From NCBI GenBank assembly GCA_965277355.1, contig CBDICN010000002.1, forward strand, positions 1,364,001 to 1,428,000: a stretch of 64,000 nt of DNA. Direction: 5' to 3'. Positions 1 through 9,107 of this stretch are shown piece after piece. A program made the position numbers and the translations under genes. This DNA comes from RH-AL1 sp965277355. GTDB lineage: Bacteria; Pseudomonadota; Alphaproteobacteria; Rhizobiales; Beijerinckiaceae. Numbering within the stretch: position 1 is the stretch's first letter; every line of letters starts with the position of its first letter. The notes under the pieces are model-generated. The model made no database searches. It saw only the letters and a program-made list of their open reading frames with translations, and was not told the DNA's origin.

Positions 1-1
1 C

Positions 2-250
2 AAGATCGATGCGCAGTTCGGCGCGCAGATGCTCTACGTCCAGAACGTCGACCGGCCGGGCTTCGTCGGGCGGCTGGCCGGCGCGATCGGCGATGCCGGC
101 TTCAACATCGCGACCTACGCGATGGGCCGCCATTCGGTGGGCGGCAGCGCCATCTCGCTGGTCGAGATCGACGACGCGCTGCCCGAGCAGCTGCTCGGGC
201 ACATCGCCACGCTGAACGGCGTCGAGGAAATGCACGTACTGCGGTTCTGA
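2..250 (+). CDS. serA: D-3-phosphoglycerate dehydrogenase, C-terminal ACT domain (partial, cut by window start)
   Basis: Only the last 82 codons are in the window, and the reading frame is open from base 2. The residues form an ACT domain: a PGFVGRLAGAIGDAGFNIAT stretch, then a GRHSVGGSA turn, and a terminal MHVLRF that resembles the end of SerA proteins. SerA oxidises 3-phosphoglycerate in the first step of serine synthesis, and the ACT domain usually binds serine for feedback control. The stop lies only 14 bases before gcvT, so serA and the glycine-cleavage genes are probably co-transcribed. The catalytic part is not visible, so another ACT-tailed 2-hydroxyacid dehydrogenase cannot be fully excluded. 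Confidence 0.8.
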   Translation, partial: KIDAQFGAQMLYVQNVDRPGFVGRLAGAIGDAGFNIATYAMGRHSVGGSAISLVEIDDALPEQLLGHIATLNGVEEMHVLRF

Positions 251-264
251 CGGGGACGATCGTC

Positions 265-1413
265 ATGGGCGTCGCGACCGACCACGCTTTACCCAAGCGT
301 ACCCCGCTGCATGCCTTGCATGTGGCGCGCGGTGCCAAGATGGTACCGTTCGCGGGCTACGAGATGCCGCTGCATTACAAGCCCGGCTTGCTGAAGGAGC
401 ACCTTCATACGCGCGCCGCCGCCGGCCTGTTCGACGTGTCGCATATGGGCCAGCTCGCCATCGTCCCGCGCTCAGGCCGCTATGAGGACGCCGCGCGCGC
501 ACTCGAAGCGCTCGTCCCGATCGACGTGCTCGGCCTGCCGCCGGGGCGCCAGCGCTACGGCTTTCTCACCAACGATGGCGGCGGCGTCCTCGACGACCTG
601 ATGGTCTCGCGCCTTGGCAACCGGCTGATCCTCGTCGTCAACGCCAGCCGCAGGGTGGCGGATGAGGCGCATCTTCGCGCCCATCTCGCCGACACCTGCA
701 TCATCACGGCAAACCCGGATGCGCTTCTTGCGCTGCAAGGGCCCGGCGCGGAGGAGGCCCTCGCCAAACTCGCGCCCGAAGTGGCGGGGCTGCGCTTCAT
801 GGACGTGCGCGAGATCGTTGTCTCGGGGACGCGCTGTGTCGTGGCGCGGTCGGGTTACACCGGCGAGGATGGGTTCGAGATCGCCGTTCCCGCGGACGGC
901 GCGGCGGATCTCGCGGAGGCGCTCCTGAGCGACGAGACTGTGCTGCCGATCGGACTCGGCGCACGCGACAGCCTCCGGCTCGAGGCCGGACTGTGCCTCT
1001 ACGGCGCCGACCTCGACGAGGCGACATCGCCGATCGAGGCCGGGTTGAGGTGGGCCATCCCGCCGGTTCGACGGCACGGCGGCGCGCGCGAAGGCGGCTT
1101 TCCGGGCGCGTCTCGTGTTCTCGACGAGATCGAGCATGGCGCTGCAAGGCGCCGCGCGGGCCTACGGCCTTTGGAACGGACGCCGGTTCGCGCCGGAGCA
1201 CCTCTCTTCGCCGGCGCGGACGAGGAAAAGCCGATCGGACTCGTCACCTCGGGCGGGTTCGGCCCCAGCCTCGAGGCTCCTGTCGCGATGGGCTTTGTGC
1301 CGACGGCTTGGGCCGAGCCCGACAGCCGGCTTTTCGCCGAGGTTCGAGGCCAACGTCTTCCCCTCGCTGTGTCGAAACTTCCGTTCGTCCCGGCCGGGTT
1401 CAAGCGAAGCTGA
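265..1413 (+). CDS. gcvT: Glycine cleavage system T protein (aminomethyltransferase)
   Basis: This 382-residue cytosolic protein transfers the methylene group from the aminomethyl-lipoyl arm of GcvH to tetrahydrofolate, releasing ammonia. The N-terminal folate-binding domain starts with TPLHALH and the FAGYEMPLHY motif, followed by DVSHMGQ. An Asp pair near residues 110-111 (GGVLDDLM) matches the catalytic Asp region of T proteins, and LEAGLCLYGADLDE is a second family signature. The C-terminal barrel domain includes KPIGLVTSGGFGPSLEAPVAMGF in shortened form. Length is normal. It lies 14 bases after serA and 31 bases before gcvH, as the first gene of a gcvTHP set. Confidence 0.96.
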   Translation: MGVATDHALPKRTPLHALHVARGAKMVPFAGYEMPLHYKPGLLKEHLHTRAAAGLFDVSHMGQLAIVPRSGRYEDAARALEALVPIDVLGLPPGRQRYGFLTNDGGGVLDDLMVSRLGNRLILVVNASRRVADEAHLRAHLADTCIITANPDALLALQGPGAEEALAKLAPEVAGLRFMDVREIVVSGTRCVVARSGYTGEDGFEIAVPADGAADLAEALLSDETVLPIGLGARDSLRLEAGLCLYGADLDEATSPIEAGLRWAIPPVRRHGGAREGGFPGASRVLDEIEHGAARRRAGLRPLERTPVRAGAPLFAGADEEKPIGLVTSGGFGPSLEAPVAMGFVPTAWAEPDSRLFAEVRGQRLPLAVSKLPFVPAGFKRS

Positions 1414-1444
1414 CAGTCTGCAAGCGTTTTTAAGGGAGGTCTCG

Positions 1445-1807
1445 ATGTTGAAATTCACCGACGAGCACGAGTGGCTGAGGCTCGACGGCAACGTCGCGAC
1501 GATCGGCATCACGGCTTACGCCGCCGAGCAGCTCGGCGACCTTGTCTTCGTCGAGCTTCCGAAGGTCGGCGCCAAGCTGCAGAAAGGGAAGCCCGCGGCC
1601 GTCGTCGAGTCCGTCAAGGCCGCCTCCGACGTCTACGCGCCGCTCGCCGGCGAGGTCGTCGCCGTGAACGAGGCCGTCGTCGCCGATCCGGCTATCGTCA
1701 GCGGCGAGCCGCGCGGCGCCGGCTGGCTCTACAAGCTGAAGCTGAGCGATGTCTCGGCGATCGACGCCTTGATGGACGAGGCCACCTACACGGCGACGCT
1801 GAGCTGA
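1445..1807 (+). CDS. gcvH: Glycine cleavage system H protein (lipoyl carrier)
   Basis: A 120-residue lipoyl-domain protein that shuttles the aminomethyl intermediate between GcvP, GcvT and the lipoamide dehydrogenase. It begins MLKFTDEHEWLRLDG, typical of H proteins, and the lipoyl-lysine is Lys58 in the motif VVESVKAASDVYAP. The ATG at 1445 is chosen because an AAGGGAGG ribosome-binding site lies just upstream and because the family starts at this Met; the open frame extends further upstream only as a shadow of gcvT. It is followed by gcvP after 32 bases. Confidence 0.97.
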   Translation: MLKFTDEHEWLRLDGNVATIGITAYAAEQLGDLVFVELPKVGAKLQKGKPAAVVESVKAASDVYAPLAGEVVAVNEAVVADPAIVSGEPRGAGWLYKLKLSDVSAIDALMDEATYTATLS

Positions 1808-1839
1808 CACGTTGGATCACGCCAGAATCGAGAGGGCGC

Positions 1840-4707
1840 ATGTCGACCAATGATGACCGCTACGATCCCTACGACTTCGCCAACCGCAGGCACATCGGCC
1901 CCTCGAAGGAAGAGATCGCCGAGATGCTCGAGGTGGTCGGAGCGCCGAGCCTGCATGCGCTGATCGACGAGACGCTGCCGGCCGATATCCGGCAGAAGGA
2001 CCGCATCGATTTCGGGCGCTCGCTCTCCGAGCGCCGGGTGCTCGAGCGGATGCGCGACATCGCCGGCAAGAACAAGCTGCTCGTCTCGCTGATCGGACAG
2101 GGCTATCACGGCACCACGATGCCGCCGGTGATCCAGCGCAACATCTTCGAGAACCCCGCCTGGTACACCGCCTATTCGCCCTATCAGCCCGAAATCAGCC
2201 AGGGCCGGCTCGAGGCGCTCATCAACTTCCAGACCTTGGTCTGCGACCTCACCGCGCTCGATGTCGCCAACGCGTCGCTGCTCGACGAGGCCACCGCCGC
2301 CGCCGAGGCGATGAGCATGGCGCGCCGGGTCGCGGCGTCCGACAAGGACGCCTTCTTCGTCGACGCGGACTGCCTTCCGCAGACCATCGCCGTGCTGAAG
2401 ACGCGCGCCGCGCCGCTCGGCTGGAGCATCGTCGTCGGCGATCCCCTCGCCGATCTCGATGCCGGCGCGGTGTTCGGCGCGATCTTCCAATACCCCGGCG
2501 TGTGCGGCGCCTGCCACGATGTCTCGGGACCGATCGCCGCCTTGCACGCGGCCGGCGCCATCGCCGTCGTGGCCGCCGACCCGCTGGCGCTGACGCTGCT
2601 CAAACCGCCCGGCGAGATGGGCGCCGACATCGCGGTCGGCTCGATGCAACGCTACGGCGTGCCGATGGGCTACGGCGGACCCCATGCGGCCTACATGGCG
2701 ACGCGCGACGCGCACAAGCGGGCCTTGCCGGGGCGCCTCGTCGGCGTCTCGGTCGATGCGCGCGGCAACCGCGCCTACCGCCTCGCGCTGCAGACGCGCG
2801 AGCAGCACATCCGCCGCGAGAAGGCGACGTCGAACATCTGCACCTCCCAGGTGCTGCTCGCCGTGGTCGCCTCGATGTACGCCGTCTTCCACGGGCCGCG
2901 CGGGCTGAAGGCCATCGCCGCGCGCGTCCATCGCGACGCGGTCCGGCTCGCCGACGGCCTGGCGACGCTCGGCTTCACGGTGCGGCCCGAGACTTTCTTT
3001 GACACGATCACCGTCGAGGTCGGCGCCTTCCAGGGCCTCATTCTCGCCAACGCCGTCCGCAACGGGGTCAACCTGCGCAAGGTCGGCGCCGACGGGATCG
3101 GCATCACCGTCGACGAGCGGACGCGGCCGGACATCCTCGAGGCGGTCTGGCGCGCCTTCGGCGGCGACCATCTGCGCTACGACGAGGCCTATCCCGACAG
3201 CCGGCTGCCGCGCGACCTCGTGCGGACCTCGGCCTACCTGACCCATCCGATCTTCCACATGAACCGGGCCGAGAGCGAGATCACCCGCTACATGCGCCGC
3301 CTCGCCGATCGCGACCTGGCGCTCGACCGGTCGATGATCCCGCTCGGCTCTTGCACGATGAAGCTCAACGCCACCGCCGAGATGCTGCCGATCTCCTGGC
3401 CCGAGTTCGCCGAGATGCACCCGTTCGTCCCGGCCGACCAGGCGGCGGGTTACCGCGAGCTGATCGACGACCTTTCCAAAAAGCTCTGCGAGATCACCGG
3501 CTACGATGCGATCTCGATGCAGCCGAATTCCGGCGCGCAGGGCGAGTACGCCGGCCTGCTGGCGATCCGCGCCTATCACCTGTCGCGCGGCGAGGGGCAC
3601 CGCACTGTCTGCCTGATCCCGTCCTCGGCGCACGGGACCAACCCGGCGTCGGCGCAGATGTGCGGCATGAGCGTGGTCGTTGTCGGGGCCGACCAGCACG
3701 GCAACATCGACCTCGAGGATTTCCGCGCCAAGGCGGAGGCGCATGGCGCCGATCTCGCGGCCTGCATGATCACCTATCCCTCGACCCACGGCGTCTTCGA
3801 GACGCGGGTGCGCGAGATCTGCGACATCGTGCATGCCCACGGCGGCCAGGTCTACCTCGACGGCGCCAACCTCAACGCGCTGGTCGGCCTCGCCAAGCCG
3901 GGCGAGATCGGCGCCGACGTCAGCCACCTCAATCTGCACAAGACGTTCTGCATTCCGCACGGCGGCGGTGGGCCCGGCATGGGACCGATCGGGGTCAAGT
4001 CGCACCTGATCGCGTTCCTGCCCGGCCACCCCGAGACCGGTGGCGATTTGCGCAGTAGCGATCCGGGGACGGTCTCGGCGGCGCCCTACGGATCGGCGTC
4101 GATCCTGCCGATCTCCTGGAGCTATTGCCTGCTGATGGGCGGCCGCGGGCTCACCCAGGCGACCCGCGTCGCGATCCTCAACGCCAACTATATCGCCAGA
4201 CGGCTGGAGCACGCCTATCCGGTGCTTTACGCCGGCGCGCATGGCCGCGTCGCCCACGAATGCATCATCGATACGCGCCCGTTCGTCAAAAGCGCCGGGA
4301 TCAGCGTCGACGACATCGCCAAGCGGCTGATCGACTGCGGCTTCCATCCGCCAACGATGAGCTGGCCGGTGACCGGCACGTTGATGATCGAACCGACCGA
4401 ATCGGAGACGAAGGCGGAGATCGACCGGTTCTGCGACGCCATGCTGGCGATCCGCGAAGAGATTCGCGCGATAGAGGACGGCCGCGCCGACAAGACCAAC
4501 AATCCGCTCAAGAACGCACCTCACACGGTGCAGGATCTGATCGGCGCCTGGGAGCGACCCTACACCCGCGAGGCCGCCTGCTTCCCGGCCGGCACGCTCG
4601 GCATCGACAAATACTGGCCGCCGATCAACCGTGTCGACAATTCCTATGGCGATCGCAATCTGTTCTGCAGCTGCCCGCCGATCGAAGATCTGGAAGCGGC
4701 TGAATAG
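1840..4707 (+). CDS. gcvP: Glycine dehydrogenase (decarboxylating), P protein, single-chain
   Basis: A 955-residue PLP enzyme that decarboxylates glycine and loads the aminomethyl group on GcvH. The N-terminal half has the GcvP opening RHIGPSKEEIAEML and the Q-G-YHGTTMPPVIQRNI region. The C-terminal half contains the PLP lysine, Lys701, in HLNLHKTFCIPHGGGGPG. N- and C-terminal halves are fused, as in E. coli GcvP (about 957 residues), not split into P1 and P2 subunits. The start at 1840 follows a GAGAGGG ribosome-binding site, and the open frame upstream overlaps gcvH in another frame. This is the last gene of the serA-gcvTHP run. Confidence 0.97.
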   Translation: MSTNDDRYDPYDFANRRHIGPSKEEIAEMLEVVGAPSLHALIDETLPADIRQKDRIDFGRSLSERRVLERMRDIAGKNKLLVSLIGQGYHGTTMPPVIQRNIFENPAWYTAYSPYQPEISQGRLEALINFQTLVCDLTALDVANASLLDEATAAAEAMSMARRVAASDKDAFFVDADCLPQTIAVLKTRAAPLGWSIVVGDPLADLDAGAVFGAIFQYPGVCGACHDVSGPIAALHAAGAIAVVAADPLALTLLKPPGEMGADIAVGSMQRYGVPMGYGGPHAAYMATRDAHKRALPGRLVGVSVDARGNRAYRLALQTREQHIRREKATSNICTSQVLLAVVASMYAVFHGPRGLKAIAARVHRDAVRLADGLATLGFTVRPETFFDTITVEVGAFQGLILANAVRNGVNLRKVGADGIGITVDERTRPDILEAVWRAFGGDHLRYDEAYPDSRLPRDLVRTSAYLTHPIFHMNRAESEITRYMRRLADRDLALDRSMIPLGSCTMKLNATAEMLPISWPEFAEMHPFVPADQAAGYRELIDDLSKKLCEITGYDAISMQPNSGAQGEYAGLLAIRAYHLSRGEGHRTVCLIPSSAHGTNPASAQMCGMSVVVVGADQHGNIDLEDFRAKAEAHGADLAACMITYPSTHGVFETRVREICDIVHAHGGQVYLDGANLNALVGLAKPGEIGADVSHLNLHKTFCIPHGGGGPGMGPIGVKSHLIAFLPGHPETGGDLRSSDPGTVSAAPYGSASILPISWSYCLLMGGRGLTQATRVAILNANYIARRLEHAYPVLYAGAHGRVAHECIIDTRPFVKSAGISVDDIAKRLIDCGFHPPTMSWPVTGTLMIEPTESETKAEIDRFCDAMLAIREEIRAIEDGRADKTNNPLKNAPHTVQDLIGAWERPYTREAACFPAGTLGIDKYWPPINRVDNSYGDRNLFCSCPPIEDLEAAE

Positions 4708-4996
4708 ACCCTCGGCGGCGACCGCGTCGGGGGTGCGGGGCGCGCCGCGTCACCTCGAGCGTCGGCGACGCGCTCGGCGGCCGTACGCTTGCAGCGAAAA
4801 GCTTGCCTTCAGCAAAAACTCGACCGTGGTTGAAACAGATTCGGCCGGCTCACCGTAGGTGATGACGAGGGTCGCTGGCTTGACCTTGGTTTCCTGTCAT
4901 CGGACGGTCATCGATCCAATATATGAGAGTTGCGCGCCGTGTAGCGATCGTACTGTATTGATCTTATCGCGTAAATTTACTAGAGGACCGCGCTGC

Positions 4997-6184
4997 ATGT
5001 TCTTAACTTTTCTGCCGAGGCGCAGCTACGTCTGTTTGTTTTCGACACTGTTGCTTCCAACACTGTTGCTTCCGGTTTTGTTGCTCGCGCCGTCGGCCGC
5101 ATCGGCCCACGTCAAGTGGTTCGTCGAGAATGCAAACGTCGCCCTCAGCCCGGAGGGGCCGGGGACCGTCTTGACGCCGCTTTTTCTGGCCGTCTGCGCG
5201 ACCTTCACGGTCCTCGTCTTCGCCGGCTTCCTCCTCGATGGCGTCTTCGCGCGCCGCTGGCCATGGCTCGTCTCGATGGGCAGCCGCCACGTCGCCAAGG
5301 AAGAGGCGCTCGTGCGCATCGCCGTCGGCGCCTATTTCCTGCTGCTGTGGGACAGGGGCGCCGTCGCGACCTGGGAGACCGGCCGCGTCCTGCTCACCCC
5401 GGAACTCGCGGTCCACATGCACTGGCTCGCGCTGCTGCAGTTCGTCATCGCTTTCTTCGTGATCTGGCGCTCGACCTGCATTTTTTCGGCGGCCGCTCTT
5501 TGCATCCTCTACATCGACGGCATCAGGATGTTCGGCCCCTTCCACATGACCGATTACGTCTTCTTCCCGGGCATCGCCGCATATCTCGCGCTGACGACCA
5601 TCGGCACCCCGCGGGCGCTCAGCTTCCGGGTGCCGGTGCTGTCGGGTGGCCTCGCCTTCGGGCTGATGTGGACCGCCGTCGAGAAGTTCGTCTACCCGCA
5701 GTGGACCGCCGAGATCATCGCCCGCCACGCCGAACTCTCGTTCGGCTTCCCGCCCGGCTTCGCCATCGTCGTCGCGGGCTTCGTCGAGTTCACGCTGGCC
5801 TATTTCATGATGACGGGGCAGGGCTTGGTGCGGTTTGGCGCCGCCGGCTACGCGCTGATCTTCCTGGCCGCGATCCCGACTTTCGGCCATCTCGATGCCG
5901 TCGGGCACATCCCGATCGTCGGCATTCTTCTCGTCGTCTGCATTCACGGCGCCTCGCCGCTGCAGCGCATGCTGGGCATCCTGGAGCGCGGTCGGGTCGC
6001 TAACGCCGCCGCCATCTCCGGTCTTTACCTGGCGACCCTGCTGGCGTTCTTCGGCATGTACTACGGCATGCATAACGCCGAGTTCGGCACCGCCGCGACA
6101 TCCGCGACCGCGGCACTCCCCCAGCCGGAGATCGGCGGCAAGCTCTGCCAGAAGGGCGCCGGCACGCTGCGGGTATCGCGCTAG
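4997..6184 (+). CDS. Polytopic membrane protein with signal peptide, function unknown
   Basis: A 395-residue protein. The ATG at 4997 has AGAGGA upstream and opens a clear signal sequence (Leu-rich core near residues 14-32) ending in SAASA, so the mature chain would begin HVKWFVENA. About nine further hydrophobic segments follow, rich in Trp, Phe and His, including an EKFVYPQW motif reminiscent of DoxX-like proteins; that resemblance is only suggestive. The C-terminus (about 35 residues) is polar with one Cys. It stands alone between gcvP and a convergent acyl-CoA dehydrogenase. The 289-base gap before it is less GC-rich near 4900-4985 and probably holds its promoter, but I see no convincing -35/-10 pair. 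Confidence 0.75.
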   Translation: MFLTFLPRRSYVCLFSTLLLPTLLLPVLLLAPSAASAHVKWFVENANVALSPEGPGTVLTPLFLAVCATFTVLVFAGFLLDGVFARRWPWLVSMGSRHVAKEEALVRIAVGAYFLLLWDRGAVATWETGRVLLTPELAVHMHWLALLQFVIAFFVIWRSTCIFSAAALCILYIDGIRMFGPFHMTDYVFFPGIAAYLALTTIGTPRALSFRVPVLSGGLAFGLMWTAVEKFVYPQWTAEIIARHAELSFGFPPGFAIVVAGFVEFTLAYFMMTGQGLVRFGAAGYALIFLAAIPTFGHLDAVGHIPIVGILLVVCIHGASPLQRMLGILERGRVANAAAISGLYLATLLAFFGMYYGMHNAEFGTAATSATAALPQPEIGGKLCQKGAGTLRVSR

Positions 6185-7407
6185 ACGAAGGCCGAGAAGC
6201 CGGTGATCGCGCGCCCCACGATGAGCGTGTTCACCTCCCGGGTGCCCTCGTAGGAATAGAGCGCCTCGGCATCGGCGACATAGCGCGCAACCTGGTAATC
6301 GAGCAGGATGCCGTTGCCGCCGAGCAGTTCGCGGGCGTAGCCGACCGTCTCGCGCATCTTCATCGTGCAGAACATCTTGGCGAGCGAGGCCTGCTCGTCC
6401 TTGAGCCTGCCGGCGTCCTGCAGCTGCGAGAGCCGGTAGACCATGGACAGCGAGGCGGTGATGTTGGCCAGCATCCGCACGAGCAGGTCCTGTACCAGCT
6501 GAAAGCCGCCGATCGGCTTGCCGAACTGGAGGCGCGTCTGCGCGTAGGCGAGCGCGTGCTCGTAGGCGCCCATCTGACAGCCGACGGATTCCCACGCCAC
6601 ACCGGCGCGGGTAATGCGCAACACGTCGGCGGTGTCGCCGAAGCCGTCGCTCTCCTGAAGCCTGTTGTCTTCCTTCACCCGGCAACCGGTCAGCGTGATC
6701 AGCGCGTTCTGGGTGACGCGCAGCGCCATCTTGCGCTCGATCTTCTCGGCCTTGAAGCCGGGCGTCTCCCTCTCGACGATGAAGCCCTTGACCTTGTTGT
6801 CGGCCTCGTCGCGAGCCCAGATGATCGTCAGATCGGAGAAGGTGGCGTTGCCGATCCACTTCTTCTGGCCGTCGAGCACCCAGCTGTCGCCGTCGCGGCG
6901 CGCGGTCGTCATCATGCCCTTGGAGACGCCGGAGCCCACCTCCGGCTCGCTGAGGCCGAACGCGCCGATGAGCTCCAGGCGCGCCATCGGCGGCAGCCAA
7001 CGACGTTTCTGCTCCTCCGAGCCGCACAGGTAGATCGAGCCCATCGCCAGCCCGCTGTGCACCCCCCAGAAGGTCGAGATCGAGGAATCCGTGCGCGCGA
7101 GCTCCATGTTGATGACGCCGCTCAGCATGGTGCTGCCACCGGGGCAATCGTATCCCTCGCAGCCGATCCCCATGATGCCGAGCGCCTTCATCGGCTCGAT
7201 GATCTCGAACGGGAAGGTCGCTTTCGACCAGTGCTCCTCGATCACCGGCTGGACATGGGCCGCGCAGAAGGTGCGCACGGCTCGCACCGTCGCCTGCTCC
7301 GTCTCGCTCAGCGTCCCGAGTATGTCGTAGAAATCGCCGTCCGGCAGCGGCAATGGCTTGTCCTTGTGGAAGTGCTGTTCGGTGGAGACGCTTCCTGAGC
7401 TGGTCAT
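6181..7407 (-). CDS. Acyl-CoA dehydrogenase family protein (glutaryl-CoA dehydrogenase / ACX4-like)
   Basis: A 408-residue flavoenzyme of the acyl-CoA dehydrogenase superfamily, which removes two hydrogens from the alpha-beta carbons of an acyl-CoA and passes electrons to ETF. Recognisable parts are the N-terminal helical domain, the FAD-binding beta domain with GLSEPEVGSGVS and KKWIGNATF, and the C-terminal helical domain with RLQFGKPIGGFQLVQ. The catalytic Glu lies in YEGTREVNTLIVGRAITG, placed as in glutaryl-CoA dehydrogenase and plant short-chain ACX4. The exact substrate cannot be read from sequence. The Met at 7407 is preferred over 7464 because it has an AAGGA box upstream and the longer N-terminus looks non-coding. 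Confidence 0.9.
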   Translation of the reverse strand: MTSSGSVSTEQHFHKDKPLPLPDGDFYDILGTLSETEQATVRAVRTFCAAHVQPVIEEHWSKATFPFEIIEPMKALGIMGIGCEGYDCPGGSTMLSGVINMELARTDSSISTFWGVHSGLAMGSIYLCGSEEQKRRWLPPMARLELIGAFGLSEPEVGSGVSKGMMTTARRDGDSWVLDGQKKWIGNATFSDLTIIWARDEADNKVKGFIVERETPGFKAEKIERKMALRVTQNALITLTGCRVKEDNRLQESDGFGDTADVLRITRAGVAWESVGCQMGAYEHALAYAQTRLQFGKPIGGFQLVQDLLVRMLANITASLSMVYRLSQLQDAGRLKDEQASLAKMFCTMKMRETVGYARELLGGNGILLDYQVARYVADAEALYSYEGTREVNTLIVGRAITGFSAFV

Positions 7408-7486
7408 GGAGGGATTCCTTGTCGTCTTGAAGCCGGCGTCGCCAAGCGACACGAAGCCAACCACAGGGCTCCGCGTGAGTTCACGT

Positions 7487-9055
7487 CTAGAGCCCTGCCG
7501 CCGCGCGCACCGCCTTTAAGTCTTCGACGAAGCGGGTGTACTCCTTCGCCTTCGCCTCCTCGTCGGGCAGCCGCAGAAGGTAGGACGGGTGGACGGTGAC
7601 GAAGACAGGCGCGTCGTTGCCCTGCGGGATAGGACGGCCGCGCTCGGCACCGATGCGCACGGTGCGCCCGAGCAGCGCCTTGCCGGCGGAGGCGCCGAGC
7701 GCCACGATGATCTTGGGCTCGAGGAAGCTTTTCTCGAGATCGAGCCAGTACCGGCAGGCGGCGATCTCCTTGGTCTCCGGTGTCTTGTGCAGCCGGAACT
7801 TGCCGCGCGGTTCGTATTTGAAGTGCTTCACCGCGTTAGTGACATAGGCCTTGTTCCGGAGGATCCCGGCATCCTTCAGGGCCTTGTTCAGCACGGCGCC
7901 GGCCGGCCCCACGAAAGGGTGACCGGCGAGGTCTTCCTTATCGCCTGGCTGCTCCCCGACGAAGATGATCTCGGCCGTCTCCGGTCCCTCGCCGAAAACC
8001 ACCTGCGTGGCAGGCTTGTGCAGGTCGCAGCGCGTGCAATTGGCAGCCGCTTCGCGGGCCTCGGCCAGCGTCCGCGGCACTGCGGGGTCGCCCATCTCGG
8101 CAATGAGCAGATCCGCCGGCATGGTCTCCCCCTCCTCGTCGCGGGCCTCCCCGCCGCGCCGGGCGTGGCCCTCTCTTGTCAAGGCTTGCCTCGTTAAGGC
8201 TTGCCTCGTTAAGGCTTGGGCAAGGCGCGACGGCTCGCTCGGTTCCGCCGCGATCATCCGCTGCTCGCGCGTCGCGGCGTCGCGGACGAGACCGCCGATC
8301 ATCACCGCCTCCGGCAGGTTCTTCCAGTACTTCTTCGGCATCTCCTTTCGCATCGCGGCGATCTTCAGCCGCGCCGGGTTGAAGATCGAGGCATAGTAGG
8401 TCCGCCAGTGCGCCTCGAGCCGGTCGTCGTCGGGCACCAGGCTCTTGTCGGCGCCCGGGCCATAGGTCAGCGTCTCCAGATCCCAGAGCGCCGAGCGGTG
8501 CGGGGTCAGGATCGACCAGCGCATGCCGGTGAAACGGCGCACGAAGAAGTCGCCCACGGCCTCGACGATGTAATGGTCCGGCTCGAACCAGGCGATGTAG
8601 GCCGCGCCGCCGTCCGGCGCCTCGACCTCCTTGAAGCGCACGAAGGCGTGCATCTTGTGGATGTCGCGGTGGATCGCCTTCGCCATGACATGCGTCATGT
8701 GGACGTCGGGGTCGCTGGCGTCGGCGAGCAGGTGCGGCGTCGTCCGCAGCCGCCACAGGATGCGGTAGAGCAGCGCGAAGCGCTCGGGGTCGGAATGGGC
8801 GACGAGATCCTTCGCCAGCGCCACGAAGGCTTTCGGCACGTTGAACCTCGGCTCGTCGACGGCGGCCACGCCGACGGCCGCGATCTCGTCGGTGCCGAGC
8901 AGGTCGCCTTCGCCGCCCTCCACGGTCCACACGATCTGATCGGAGGCAACCTCGGCGAGCACCGCCGACCGCGCCGCCTTGCGCCAGCCTTCGAAATCGG
9001 TCTGCGAGGCGAGGGTGACGCGCTTCATGACGGCCTCATTTTCATCCCACGCCAT
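7487..9055 (-). CDS. udgX: UdgX family uracil-DNA binding protein fused to a TIGR03915/DUF4130-type N-terminal domain
   Basis: A 522-residue two-domain protein. The N-terminal part (about residues 1-280) matches the family found with putative radical-SAM DNA-modification proteins (FNVPKAFVALAKDLVAHSDPERFALLYRILWRL, shown in part, and FFVRRFTGMRWSILTP). The C-terminal part is a family-4-like uracil-DNA glycosylase: CTRCDLHKPATQVVFGEGP, GEQPGDKEDLAGHPFVGPAG and VTVHPSYLLRLPD. UdgX proteins trap the abasic product on a His in a KRRIH loop; here the loop reads KFRLH with His423. A linker near residues 280-295 holds repeated ALTRQ units. Start 9055 has GGGAGAA upstream; 9028 is an alternative. Cytosolic DNA repair is the likely role. 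Confidence 0.9.
   Translation of the reverse strand: MAWDENEAVMKRVTLASQTDFEGWRKAARSAVLAEVASDQIVWTVEGGEGDLLGTDEIAAVGVAAVDEPRFNVPKAFVALAKDLVAHSDPERFALLYRILWRLRTTPHLLADASDPDVHMTHVMAKAIHRDIHKMHAFVRFKEVEAPDGGAAYIAWFEPDHYIVEAVGDFFVRRFTGMRWSILTPHRSALWDLETLTYGPGADKSLVPDDDRLEAHWRTYYASIFNPARLKIAAMRKEMPKKYWKNLPEAVMIGGLVRDAATREQRMIAAEPSEPSRLAQALTRQALTRQALTREGHARRGGEARDEEGETMPADLLIAEMGDPAVPRTLAEAREAAANCTRCDLHKPATQVVFGEGPETAEIIFVGEQPGDKEDLAGHPFVGPAGAVLNKALKDAGILRNKAYVTNAVKHFKYEPRGKFRLHKTPETKEIAACRYWLDLEKSFLEPKIIVALGASAGKALLGRTVRIGAERGRPIPQGNDAPVFVTVHPSYLLRLPDEEAKAKEYTRFVEDLKAVRAAAGL
8181..8218. repeat. 15-bp tandem repeat in the udgX interdomain linker
   Basis: The unit AAGGCTTGCCTCGTT occurs twice in tandem (8181-8195, 8196-8210) and starts a third time at 8211. 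It encodes a repeated ALTRQ in the linker between the two domains of the UdgX fusion. The repeat length is a multiple of three, so copy-number change by slippage would keep the frame. Confidence 0.9.
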
Positions 9056-9107
9056 GTGCTGTTCTCCCAGCGGCGGAGTAAAGAGCCCCTCGCCGCGGTG
9101 GAGTGTC

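Noticed and set aside
251..264. Glycine riboswitch upstream of gcvT.
   Set aside because: The gap to serA is only 14 bases, too short for the aptamer.
1786..4524. A 912-codon open frame opposite gcvP, and other long frames opposite or beside real genes (for example 5003-7147 and 13383-14948).
   Set aside because: They overlap strongly supported genes, show no family motifs, and have the Arg/Asp/Gly-rich composition expected of shadow frames in GC-rich DNA.
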